NCBI GenBank assembly: GCA_012031345.1 | Contig: JAAUTS010000012.1 | Span: 1-35,550, forward strand | DNA length: 35,550 bases | Direction of reading: 5' to 3' | DNA from: Blastochloris sp. | GTDB lineage: Bacteria > Verrucomicrobiota > Verrucomicrobiia > Methylacidiphilales > JAAUTS01 | In this document: piece after piece, positions 9,924-19,268 of the stretch | Layout of the letters: every line of letters begins with the position of its first letter | Position numbering within the stretch: the stretch's first letter is position 1 | Notes under the pieces: generated by a model | What the model was told of the DNA's origin: nothing | Database searches by the model: none | Seen by the model: the letters and a program-made list of their open reading frames with translations, nothing else | Translations under genes and position numbers: made by a program

Positions 9924-10877
9924 AAGATCCCGTGAACACTCCGCTGCATGGTTCCCCACGCAAGCAAACCCTGGCCTGGGTTTTGGGGATTCATGTGGTC
10001 ATTCTTTTTCTTTTTTTTTCTGCTGCCCGGCCTCTTCAAGCCTAAGCCGCCGGAACGCTTCATCGAGATGATTCCCTTGGGCAACCTCGATCCGGGGGAA
10101 GGACGTCCCGACTCCCGCGACCAGAATTCCGGAGGCGGTGCCCCGGCAGCCGCCGCTCCGTCAGCTATCCCGCCCACTGCTCCGCCCAGACCCACTCCGT
10201 CTCAAGCCGTGGTTCCTGCTCCACCAGTCCCGCGCGAGCGTGATCCCGCGCCTGCCCCCATTCCAACCCCTAAACCCATCCCGACTCCGCCCCTCCCGGC
10301 TCCTGTTCCGAGGCCTGTGGTTAAAACGGAAACTCCCAAGCCCAAGCCCCCACCCACTCTGGCCCCGACCAGCCCGTCTAAAATCAAAGTCAATTTGAAC
10401 AACGTGGTGACGAAAGAGTCGGGCTCCTCTTCCTCCACCCAGCCTAACAAGAGCCAGGCTCAAGGGGTCAGCGCCTCGGATATTGAGGGTCAACTCAAGA
10501 AGAAGCTAGGGGCAGGCCGGGGCGAAGGCAGCGGCGAGGGACAGGGTAACGCAGGTTTACGCGGCGGGGAGGGATCGGCACGGTTGGGAGATCCCAAGGG
10601 GCTGAGCGAAGCTCCCTGGTATGATGTGTATATTGGAAATCAGTTGAAAAAAAACTGGGCCCGCCCCGCCCTGAGCGGCTCGACTATCGAGACCTGGGTT
10701 TCGGTTCGGATTTTGAAGGATGGCAGCGTGCAACTGCTGCGTATCACCAAAAGTTCCGGGAACCAGGACATGGACCTTTCCGTTCGCAACGCGGTGGAGG
10801 CCGTCCGCAAGCTGGATAATCCGCCCCCTCCCGGCCTGCCCGATCCCTATGATCGTGTAGTGAAGTTTGAGTTGTGA
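9920..10877 (+). CDS. TonB/TolA-like energy transducer, apparent frameshift in a T9 run (~10011-10019)
   Basis: ATGA overlap with the tolR-like stop gives start MKDPVNTPLHGSPRKQTLAWVLGIHVVILFLFF; the frame must shift in poly-T to continue LLPGLFKPKPPERFIEMIPLG; Pro-rich linker; C-terminal YIGNQLKKNWARPA...VSVRILKDGSVQLLRITKSSGNQDMDLSVRNAVEA. Confidence 0.85.
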
Positions 10878-10884
10878 GAAGAAT

Positions 10885-11121
10885 GCAGTTTAACCGCGAA
10901 GTTCGCTAAGGCCGCGAAGCTTGTCTTGGGTAAAGTGATTCGAAACCAAATCCATCCAACTCACTCTATAGAAGTAAATCACCAGTTACTTTGTGGCCTT
11001 AACGTCTTTGGAACCCCTGATTAAAGACAATCAACCCGCAAAGATCGCGAAGAAAGCCGGGTTTTTAACAGAGGAATTTATTTTTCTTTCTTAGCGGTCA
11101 TCGCGTCTTGGCGGTTAAATA
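10885..11121. repeat. Inverted-arm element (ACCGCGAAG family), with nested second-word arms
   Basis: Left TTTAACCGCGAAG|TTCGCTAAG|GCCGCGAAG; right arm reverse complement TTTAACCGCCAAG|ACGCGATG|ACCGCTAAG; internal ctttgtggccttaacgtctttgg and aacccgcaaagatcgcgaag segments. Confidence 0.75.
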
Positions 11122-11149
11122 GTGTCTCCCTTTGCGATTAGGCCTTTGC

Positions 11150-11602
11150 TTAACGCAGACGCAGGAGGATGCTTTTGATTCGGTCCTCGCTCTTGGGGCT
11201 GACACTTTGGATTTTGGGGTGGCCCTGGAAATGGTTGTGCACCAGACGCCGCTCAAAGGAATTCATGGGCGGCAACTCCGCCTCCTTCCCGGTTTCCATG
11301 ACCTGGCGGGCCACTTCATCCACTTGTTGCATCATGCGGTCGAACTCCTGTTGTCGGAAGTTTTCCACATCGATCAGAATGCGCGGGGTGTCGTCGTCCT
11401 CCCCCTGATGGATGATGCGGTTGAGCAGGTATTGGAGATCGTCGAGAGTTTTCCCACCACGGCCCGTCAGTCGGCCCGGTTCGCGGGTGAGGATGTGCAG
11501 GGTGGGACCCATAGGGCGCTCTTCCTCACGGATTTCAAAGACCTGGCCGAGGTGGCCGAGCAGCAGCTCCAAGGTTTCTTTCGGTGAAATACGTGGGTTC
11601 AT
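11150..11602 (-). CDS. Jag/KhpB-like KH-R3H RNA-binding protein
   Basis: KH GRLTGRGGKTLDDLQYLLNRII and R3H-like ELPPMNSFERRLVHNHFQGHPKIQSVS; lies downstream of yidC as in the conserved block. Confidence 0.9.
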   Translation of the reverse strand: MNPRISPKETLELLLGHLGQVFEIREEERPMGPTLHILTREPGRLTGRGGKTLDDLQYLLNRIIHQGEDDDTPRILIDVENFRQQEFDRMMQQVDEVARQVMETGKEAELPPMNSFERRLVHNHFQGHPKIQSVSPKSEDRIKSILLRLR

Positions 11603-11627
11603 GGCGGGTGGGTGATCAGAGCTGGGA

Positions 11628-13449
11628 TCAGGGTTTCTTTTTCTTCAGGGCTTTGGCTTTGAGCCGTTTGGCGGCTACTTCCGCTTTCATGTCGTCCAGG
11701 GTGATTTCCTTCAGCCTCAGATTGACATAGAGCTGAACAATGGAAAGCAGGTTCTGGACCGTCCAGTAAAGGGACAGGGCCGAACTGAAATTATAACAAA
11801 AGAGCAGGAAAAGAATGGGCATGAACTTCATGATCTTGATCATGGGATTGTCCACCCCGGCGGGCTGCGGAGTGACCGACATGCTCCAATACATGGTTGC
11901 GGCCATGATCAGAGGCATGGGGTTGACCGGGAAATCATAACCGAAGAAGGGGATATGAAAGATGGTGTCCGGTTGGGACAAGTCCGTGATCCAGAGGAAG
12001 GACTGGTGCCGCAGCTCGATGGCGGTCTGCAACATGGAATAGAAGCCGAGAAAAATGGGAAATTGCAGAAGCAGGGGGAAGCAGCCGCCCACGGGGTTGA
12101 CTCCGTAATCCTTGTAAACCTTGATCATCTCCTCATTGAGCTTTTCCGGTTTGTCCTTGTACTTCTCCTGGATTTCCTTGATCAGGGGCGCCACCGCCGC
12201 CATGCGTTTCATGCTGCGGTTGGCCATGCCCTGGGGCGTCCATAGGATGGCCTTGAGGAAAATGGTCAGAATGACGATGGCCCAACCGTAACTCTGAACC
12301 ACGTCATGGATCAAATTCATGGACCAGAGCAGAAAACGACTGACCCAACTGAACATGCCAAACTCCATGACTGCTGCCTTGTCCTCGCCCATGGCGATGA
12401 GGCGGCTATTCTCCCTGGGACCGGCATAGACTTCAAAACGCTGGGTCACGCTGGCACCGGGATCCACTTGCAAGCCCGGAACCGTGAGTTGGGTGACCAC
12501 TCCGTCCGGGATGGCCTGGTTCTTTTCGCGCAGCTCGGGGAAAAGGCGGCGGGTGCCCTGCATTTGGACGGCGGGTTGATCCAGGGGATCGACGATGAGG
12601 ACAAAGAACTGATTCTTCATGGCCACCCAGTTGAGGGTATGTTCCGGCTTGCTGCGGATCACGTCCTTCCCGGACCAAAGCTGGATGCCGATCAAGGGAA
12701 TCATAGCCGGATCAAACTCATGAATCTTATGCGTGTGATAGCCACCTTGGCTGTCCTGCCAGGAGAAGCCGACCAGAGCGCGTTCCGCTCCGTGCTGGTA
12801 GGTGGGTATTTGCGAACCCAGATCGAGGAGGTAAGGGCCCAGAACCTGAAGACCGCCGCCTGTGTTGGTCACGGTTTGTTCAAGGCCGATCGTGTAATCC
12901 CCCTTCAAGGTATAGGTCCGCTGCAACTGCAAGCCCGAGCCCAGCTCACGGCCCAGAGTTACGCTGTCCGCACTCTGGCTCAAAATCTGGTATCCATGGA
13001 TCCCGTAAACGCCGCCCCAACCCTTCAGGTTCAAGATGGGCGCCGGACCTCCGAGATTGATCACCACAGGCTGCTCTTCCGTGGTGGTGTGTTTGAGCAG
13101 GCTCACCCGGCGGATGGCTCCCCCGTGCGTGCTGAATTCGGCCCGGATGAACTCATTCTCCAAAACAACCTTCTGCTCCGGCGGCAGATTCGGCTCCGGC
13201 TGCTCGCTGCTGGGCAGGGGGCCGGCTAGGAGAGTCTGCTGAGAGAGATCGGTGCTGCTGCCTGACGGCAAGGGAACAGCGGGGGCCGACTGCGGCGAGG
13301 GTCGCCGGCTGGACTGCTCCCGGAGCTGGCGGCGGGGTGGTGCCCGGCGCGGTTGGGGGCGGCGGCGGGAAAATGACGTTGATGATGATCGGGTAAACCA
13401 AAATCAGGGCCAGACAGAGGGTGATGTAAATCCAGTTTTTCTTATCCAT
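11628..13449 (-). CDS. yidC: Membrane protein insertase YidC, apparent frameshift near 13280-13292
   Basis: N-terminus [27 protein letters not shown] (13449 down) in one frame and the rest ([27 protein letters not shown]...[46 protein letters not shown]) in another; C-run at the junction. Confidence 0.93.
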
Positions 13450-13807
13450 GAAATTCTTTCTCAGCAAGGTGGGTTGTTCGGGTTTCCGTGCCCGGACTGG
13501 CGTGACAGCCGCATCTTTGTGGCGTCCCGTTTTGTTTCAAAGGCACAGGATCATAGCCCTGACCGCCCCATGGCTGGCAACGCAGAATTCGCCACAAGCC
13601 CAAAATAATCCCGAGCGCCAGACCGCGTTTTTCGATGGCTTGCACGGCGTATTCCGAGCAGGTGGGCGTAAAACGGCAGCTTCCGCCTGTGACACCAAAA
13701 AAAATCTTGAGCGGGGAGAGAAATTGCTGATAAGCCCGCAGCAACACTATGGCCACTCGGCGGGGCCAAGGGAGGCAGACTTCAGAATTCCGGGGGCTCG
13801 GGTTCAT
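13442..13807 (-). CDS. yidD: Membrane protein insertion efficiency factor YidD
   Basis: [68 protein letters not shown]. Start [10 protein letters not shown] chosen. Confidence 0.93.
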   Translation of the reverse strand: MNPSPRNSEVCLPWPRRVAIVLLRAYQQFLSPLKIFFGVTGGSCRFTPTCSEYAVQAIEKRGLALGIILGLWRILRCQPWGGQGYDPVPLKQNGTPQRCGCHASPGTETRTTHLAEKEFHG

Positions 13808-13827
13808 GAGAAAGGGGGGGTAAAATC

Positions 13828-14376
13828 TCAACGGGGTTTGCCTGCCCATCCGCAGCGTTCCCGCAGGAGATCAAAATCTTGGGCCAATGCCGCCCGATCC
13901 ACGGCTCCGGCAGATTTGCGGGCAATCCAAACGCTCTGCAAATGTTCCGGAAGGCTGGCCTGACAACGACGATACAACTCTCGCAGACAACGCTTGATAC
14001 GGTTGCGGGCCACGGCATTTCCGCAAGCTTTGGGAACGACAAAACCCGCCAAGCGCGGTTCCTCCGGGCGGATCAGATAGTTGCAGACGAGGTGACGGCC
14101 CGTTTGGCGTTTCCCCTGTGCCTTGATGCGCTGAAAGTCCGTGCGCAGGCGGAGGATGCGGGAGCGGGGCAGGCGTTGATCCGGAGCGGGGCGGCTGCCG
14201 GAATCAGGCTTGGGTGTGACGGCAAACTTGCGCTCCGTTCCCTTGGGAGTCAGACGCTTACGACCCTTGGCCCGACGCCGGGCCAGCAAGGCACGTCCCG
14301 TTTTGGTGCGGGTGCGGGACAAAAAGCCGAATTTCCGTTTACGGGTTCTCTGGGAGGGTTGATAAGTCGGGCGCAT
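13828..14376 (-). CDS. Fused ribosomal protein L34 - RNase P protein component (RpmH-RnpA)
   Basis: One ORF: L34 [42 protein letters not shown], then ~30 aa linker, then Rnp[35 protein letters not shown]...[26 protein letters not shown]. Confidence 0.88.
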   Translation of the reverse strand: MRPTYQPSQRTRKRKFGFLSRTRTKTGRALLARRRAKGRKRLTPKGTERKFAVTPKPDSGSRPAPDQRLPRSRILRLRTDFQRIKAQGKRQTGRHLVCNYLIRPEEPRLAGFVVPKACGNAVARNRIKRCLRELYRRCQASLPEHLQSVWIARKSAGAVDRAALAQDFDLLRERCGWAGKPR

Positions 14377-14521
14377 ACAATCAGTTCTTTCTCGTTGGTT
14401 CTCTTAAAGTAAGGCTAAAAAGAGTATCCGTTTCGCCCAAGCTGTCAACCGTGAAGGAAAAAGCCGTCAGAGTGAATGCCCTAAAATCGGGTTGTCGGGC
14501 CTTGGAGCGAAGCTTCAGTAT

Positions 14522-15154
14522 TCAATAATCGCTCCCGACACCTTCGTAAGTTGCGGTGATCTGATTTTTATCGAAGCGATCCAACATTTCCACGTGACCA
14601 TCCACGAACAGCACAGGGGTTTTATCCGACTGTTTTGTGCCGTCTGTTTCTTCAAATGAAGGCGTTTGAGGCGGATAGTCATCCGGGTCCGCATCTTCTT
14701 CACCAAAACTACGGTGGATAGTTTCTCCAGCCAAAATGTGTTTGGAAGGTTGTGGAATTAACAGTCGATTCACTGCCGCAAAAGGGGCTGAAGGACTGGG
14801 CCGAGCGGCCCTGGACCCAAGATAATAACCAAATTTCCTATCTGACACATTGGGGCAAACAAAAACGCTCAAATCCTTTTTAGTGTAGTCCGCCAGTTGC
14901 TGGGTCCAAGCAATGGGCTCTGTCGGCTCGTCCGTGTCTTGATAGGCAATGGTCCCGCCTGCCATTGGATACAAATTGTCGTTTTCGTCCGCATACAAAT
15001 TCAACATGATCCCGATCTGCCTCAAGTTCGAAGCGGACTTGGTGTCGCGGGCCTTGCCCAGGGCGTTGTTGATGGCCGGAATCGCCAATCCCACCAGCAG
15101 TCCGATGATCACCACTACGACCAACAACTCAATCAAGGTAAATCCACGTTTCAT
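14522..15154 (-). CDS. Type II secretion/pilin-like protein with prepilin N-terminus (PVC pseudopilin)
   Basis: MKRGFTLIELLVVVVIIGLLVGLAIPAI prepilin motif; C-terminal VLFVDGHVEMLDRF. Confidence 0.88.
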   Translation of the reverse strand: MKRGFTLIELLVVVVIIGLLVGLAIPAINNALGKARDTKSASNLRQIGIMLNLYADENDNLYPMAGGTIAYQDTDEPTEPIAWTQQLADYTKKDLSVFVCPNVSDRKFGYYLGSRAARPSPSAPFAAVNRLLIPQPSKHILAGETIHRSFGEEDADPDDYPPQTPSFEETDGTKQSDKTPVLFVDGHVEMLDRFDKNQITATYEGVGSDY

Positions 15155-15208
15155 GACCTTTATCCTAGAGCGAACAGGGCGGGAAACAACAGCAATTCTC
15201 CGCCTCCT

Positions 15209-15859
15209 CTACTGAAAGAACCGCATAATCTCCAAGACGCCCTCCCATCCCAGCAACACCAACAAAAACGTAAACAGCAGGGCGAGTAAACCCATGATGT
15301 CCCCCAGCAACAACACCAAACCATCATTCTCCATCAGACCGAGTCCAATCAGCACAATGGGAATTGCATAAAGCCAATTGGTGAACGGCAGGGGCAGGGG
15401 CAGCAAAATGCCCAAACAAGCCACCAAAAAGCCATGCGCACGATGTGACCAGGGATGCAGACAAATCCTGCTGTGTCGTGGTTTGAGAAAACGCTCGATC
15501 CAACGACAAAGCCTGGAAGCTTCCCGGACAATCTCCTTAATCCGATGATCCGGCACCCGGTAATCCTGGATTCTGGAGGGAACCCAAAGATGTCGCCCAA
15601 ACGCCATTCTCATCCCTGAAAAAAACAGCACAAAGCCCAGCGGCACGGCCACCACAGGCAACATGGCAGGCAGACTGAACAAGGCGATCACTGCGGGATA
15701 ACCCCGCCCGGACAAGTGATGCAACATGCGCCGAATAGTGATGGGGTGCTCATGGCTCTCCTCTTCCATTCTCTGGAAGATGTCCGAGAGCGACAAAGCG
15801 CGGAGTTTCCCTGCTCCCTCGGTAAATTCTTGCTGCTGCGTCTCAGGAGAAGGGGTCAT
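15209..15859 (-). CDS. ExoD family exopolysaccharide synthesis-associated membrane protein
   Basis: LSDIFQRMEEESHEHPITIRRMLHHLSGRGYPAVIALFSLPAMLPV..PLGFVLFFSGMRMAFGRHLWVPSRI and C-terminal TM segments fit ExoD. Confidence 0.8.
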   Translation of the reverse strand: MTPSPETQQQEFTEGAGKLRALSLSDIFQRMEEESHEHPITIRRMLHHLSGRGYPAVIALFSLPAMLPVVAVPLGFVLFFSGMRMAFGRHLWVPSRIQDYRVPDHRIKEIVREASRLCRWIERFLKPRHSRICLHPWSHRAHGFLVACLGILLPLPLPFTNWLYAIPIVLIGLGLMENDGLVLLLGDIMGLLALLFTFLLVLLGWEGVLEIMRFFQ

Positions 15860-16020
15860 GTAATATCCAGATCAGTCTTAACCTATTTTCGAACCTTGAC
15901 CAGAGACTTTCTTTAGCCTTGTTCCTTCATCATTTTGCCACAATCTATCCAGTCATGTGGCGGCTACTTCTTCAAATACGACTGGAAACGGGTTTGTGAA
16001 CGGTTTTCCACCCATCATAA

Positions 16021-16079
16021 AAATTTGTGTCCACCTTTCTTTACCCTGTGAGCCTTCCGCCCTCTGTGGTTAAACTCTT
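16021..16079. repeat. Solo arm of the inverted-arm repeat type upstream of prs
   Basis: Reverse complement reads ACCACAGAG|GGCGGAAGG|CTCACAGGG|TAAAGAAAG|GTGGACACAAAT; no convincing partner arm found. Confidence 0.45.
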
Positions 16080-16094
16080 CCACCCCATCCTCCT

Positions 16095-17063
16095 ATGAAA
16101 TTCGGCAACCATCTGCAAATCTTCACTGGCTCCGCCAATCAACCTCTGGCCGAACGCATCGCCAAATATCTCGAACTCAAGGTCGGCAACGCCACCGTCA
16201 CTTCTTTTCCTGATGGCGAAACCTTTGTCAAATATGAGGAAAACATCCGGGGGAACGATATCTTCATCATCCAACCCAGTTGCACTCCGACCAACCACCA
16301 CCTGATGGAATTGTTCATCATGCTGGATGCCGCCCGCCGGGCCAGTGCCGCCCGCATCACTGCTGTCATGCCCTTCTACGGGTATGCCCGTCAGGATCGC
16401 AAGGATCAGCCCCGCGTCCCCATCACCGCCAAACTCGTGGCCAATCTCCTCGTCGCCGCTGGTGCCAATCGAATTCTCACCATGGACCTGCACGCCCAGC
16501 AGATTCAAGGCTTCTTCGACATCCCGGTGGACCATCTTTACGCGGCTCCGGTTTTTTACAAACATCTGGCTCATCGCGATTTGAAAAACATGGTGGTGGT
16601 CTCTCCCGATGTGGGAGGCATGAAGATGGCCGCCGCTTACTCCCAGCATCTCGGCGCCGGCCTGGCCATCGTGGCCAAACGCCGCGTCAGCGCCACTGAA
16701 ACCGAAGCCCTCTACGTGGTGGGTGAAGTGGAAGGCAAGGATGTCTTGTTGGTCGATGACATGACGGAAACCGCCGGCACCCTGACCTCCGCCGCCAAAA
16801 CTCTCAAGGCTCACGGGGCAAAAAATATCTCCGCCCTGGTTTCCCACGCCATCCTTAATGATAAAGGGCTGGATCGTTTGAAAAATTCCGAAATCAAGGA
16901 ACTCATCACCACCGACACCACCCCTGTGCCCACGGGTAACGGACTGCCCATCACTGTCCTGAGTGTGGCCGATCTGTTAGGAGAAGCCATCAAACGCATC
17001 CACTACGGCGAATCCGTCTCCTCACTCTTCGAAGTCCGCGAAGGCAAGAAGATGGGATATTGA
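16095..17063 (+). CDS. prs: Ribose-phosphate pyrophosphokinase
   Basis: IFTGSANQPLAERIAKYL, FPDGETFVKYEENIRGNDIFIIQPSCTPTNHHLMELFIMLDAARRASAARITAVMPFYGYARQDRKD, VLLVDDMTETAGTL. Confidence 0.96.
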   Translation: MKFGNHLQIFTGSANQPLAERIAKYLELKVGNATVTSFPDGETFVKYEENIRGNDIFIIQPSCTPTNHHLMELFIMLDAARRASAARITAVMPFYGYARQDRKDQPRVPITAKLVANLLVAAGANRILTMDLHAQQIQGFFDIPVDHLYAAPVFYKHLAHRDLKNMVVVSPDVGGMKMAAAYSQHLGAGLAIVAKRRVSATETEALYVVGEVEGKDVLLVDDMTETAGTLTSAAKTLKAHGAKNISALVSHAILNDKGLDRLKNSEIKELITTDTTPVPTGNGLPITVLSVADLLGEAIKRIHYGESVSSLFEVREGKKMGY

Positions 17064-17122
17064 TATTTCCACGACCTCCCTTTCCATTGCCCGGCGCTGG
17101 ATCCAGGTGCTAGTTTTTTCCT

Positions 17123-17595
17123 ATGAATGTGGATCGTATTTTACAGGAATTCCACAACGCTTCCGTAGATTGTCTTCTGATTGGCGGCATGAATTTTCTG
17201 CTCAATCATGAGCCCGAGTTGACCTATGACGTGGACCTGTGGGTCAGAGATGAAATCTCGAACCTAAGCCGGGTGGCCCAGGCTTTGGTTGCCTTGGAAG
17301 CTCGCTGGGGCACGAGTGAAGACACTTGGGGCCCTGTGTCCCTGCAAGCCGAGTGGCTGCAACGACAGGTTGTTTTTTGTCTAACTTCTCCTCATGGTGC
17401 GATTGATATTTTTCGCAGAGTGCGAGGTTTGGAAGACTCTTATGCACGTTGCCATGAACAAGCTCACCTCCAAACAACCGCTGGCGGGGTGCCTTATCTT
17501 TCCTTGAGTGCAAAGGATATGACCTCTGTCAATTGGCTCTACCCGAGGGGCAAAGAAAACAACGGCGTCTTGAAATCTTGCGCCGATCCCTATAA
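17123..17595 (+). CDS. Nucleotidyltransferase-like protein, with an apparent 1-nt deletion near 17523
   Basis: CLLIGGMNFLLNHEPELTYDVDLWVRDE (GG..N..DVDLWV NTase pattern). After 17523 the alternative frame reads LCQLALPEGQRKQRRLEILRRSL* ending at TAA 17593-17595, more plausible than the annotated frame. Confidence 0.75.
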
Positions 17596-17605
17596 ACATA
17601 AATCC

Positions 17606-17803
17606 ATGCTTGTGGAACCTTCAGACCTCAAGGCGCAGGAGGAAAAAAAGCGTGAGCTGGCCTGGGACCCGGCGGAGCGTTGGAAAGTTCTTCAGGAAAC
17701 CATCACCTGGGCAGAAGCGCAGCTTCCACCGGAACAACGTCGCAACCGTCCCCGTTGGCATTCCGCCGCATCAGAGGAAAGTAGCGTAACGTTGAATGAG
17801 TAA
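17606..17803 (+). CDS. Small (65 aa) protein paired with the nucleotidyltransferase
   Basis: ATG 10 bp after the corrected NTase stop: MLVEPSDLKAQEEKKRELAWDPAERWKVLQETITWAEAQLPPEQRRNRPRWHSAASEESSVTLNE. Confidence 0.65.
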   Translation: MLVEPSDLKAQEEKKRELAWDPAERWKVLQETITWAEAQLPPEQRRNRPRWHSAASEESSVTLNE

Positions 17804-18116
17804 TTTTTTCAAATTGGAAAGCTCCTGCCTGGGTTATTAACCTGACTCCATGTAGCTAAGTGCCTTGGAACAAGCCTCTTGGATTAAGGATGAGAATAGC
17901 TTGGGAATAACTTTTCCATAACTTCCCCATGACTTGGATATCTACCCTTTAGCCGCCTTGTCTCTTGGGTTCGGCTCTGGTTTTTCACAGCTTATTTTTT
18001 TACCAAAAGGTTATGGCTCATCGGCTTATAAAACTTGTCTTCTGTTATTAACACCTATATTACAGTTACCTTCTTTCCTTTAAAGAATTATAGTATAGCC
18101 AAGAACAAGCACGCTC

Positions 18117-19208
18117 ATGAAATTCACTCTACCCCGCGACAAATTCCTCGAAGGTCTTCAAACTGTTCAAAGTGTGGTCAGCACCCGCACTACCTTGCCC
18201 GTTCTGGGCAACGTCTTGATCAGGGCGGAGGGAAGCTCTCTCAGCCTGGCCACGACGGATCTGGACACGGGGATCCGCACCCAAGTGGAAGCGGAGATTG
18301 AAAAAGGTGGCAGCACCACGCTGCCCGCTCGCCGACTCTTCAGCATCATCCGTGAATTGCCCAACACCGATGTGCAGGTCGAGGTGGACGCCAAAAACAA
18401 CGCCTCCATTCGCGCGGGGAACAGCTTCTTTAAAATCATGGGCTTGGCGGAAGACGACTTCCCTCCCTTCCCCAAGACCGAAGGAGCCAACATTTTCAAA
18501 CTCGATCAGGCGGTTTTCCGCGAGATGTTGAAAAAACCGCTTACGGCATGTCCACGGATGAAAGCCGTTATGTTCTTAATGGTGCTCTGCTCAGCTTCAA
18601 GGACAGCAAACTCACCATCGTGGCTACGGATGGGCGTCGCTTGGCTTTGATTGAGCATGATCTGGAATTTCCCAAAGCCAACGAAGTGGATGTCATCCTC
18701 CCCACCAAGGCCGTGAATGAACTTCAGCGCGTTCTCACGGATAGCGGGGAAGTGCAGATCGCCATTGCGGAAAATCAGATCAGTTTCAGCATCGGCAACA
18801 CCTTCCTGGTTTCCAAGTTGATCGAGGGCAATTACCCCAATTACAAGCAAGTCATTCCCAGTGAAACCAAGGAGCGCGTGACCGTGGAGCGCGAGTTGCT
18901 GTTGACCAGCGTCAAGCGTGTGGCTCTGCTCAGCAGTGAGAAGTCGAATTCGGTCAAACTCAACTTTGGTAAAAATTCACTCGAAATCACGGCGAACACC
19001 CCGACGTCGTGAGGCCCGTGAAACCATTCCGGTGAACTATAAAGGCAAGGAATTCAGCATCGCCTTCAATCCTGAGTTTCTTTGTGATCCCTTGCGGAAT
19101 TTGGAAAGCGACGAGATCTTTTTCGATTTCACGGATGAATTGAGCCCCGGCGTGATCCGTTACAACAAACCTTTCCTCTACGTTCTCATGCCCATGCGCA
19201 CGGCTTAA
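18117..19208 (+). CDS. dnaN: DNA polymerase III subunit beta (sliding clamp), two apparent frameshifts (~18531-18537, ~19000-19015)
   Basis: MKFTLPRDKFLEGLQTVQSVVSTRTTLPVLGNVLIRAE; YGMSTDESRYVLNGALLSF..IVATDGRRLAL; NYKGKEFSIAFNPEFLCDPLRNLESDEIFFDFTDELSPGVI..FLYVLMPMR, in three frames. Confidence 0.95.
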
Positions 19209-19268
19209 GGCCAGTGCGTATGACCGGGTTTCCCGGCCGAGAGCAGGAATCGCGATTGCGCTAGACCC

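Noticed and set aside
12306-13229. 307-aa plus-strand ORF antisense to yidC
   Set aside because: Shadow ORF over a well-supported yidC; no domain signal.
17123-17803. Single 226-aa nucleotidyltransferase as given in the ORF track
   Set aside because: The C-terminal half makes better sense as a frame-corrected NTase end plus a separate 65-aa ORF.
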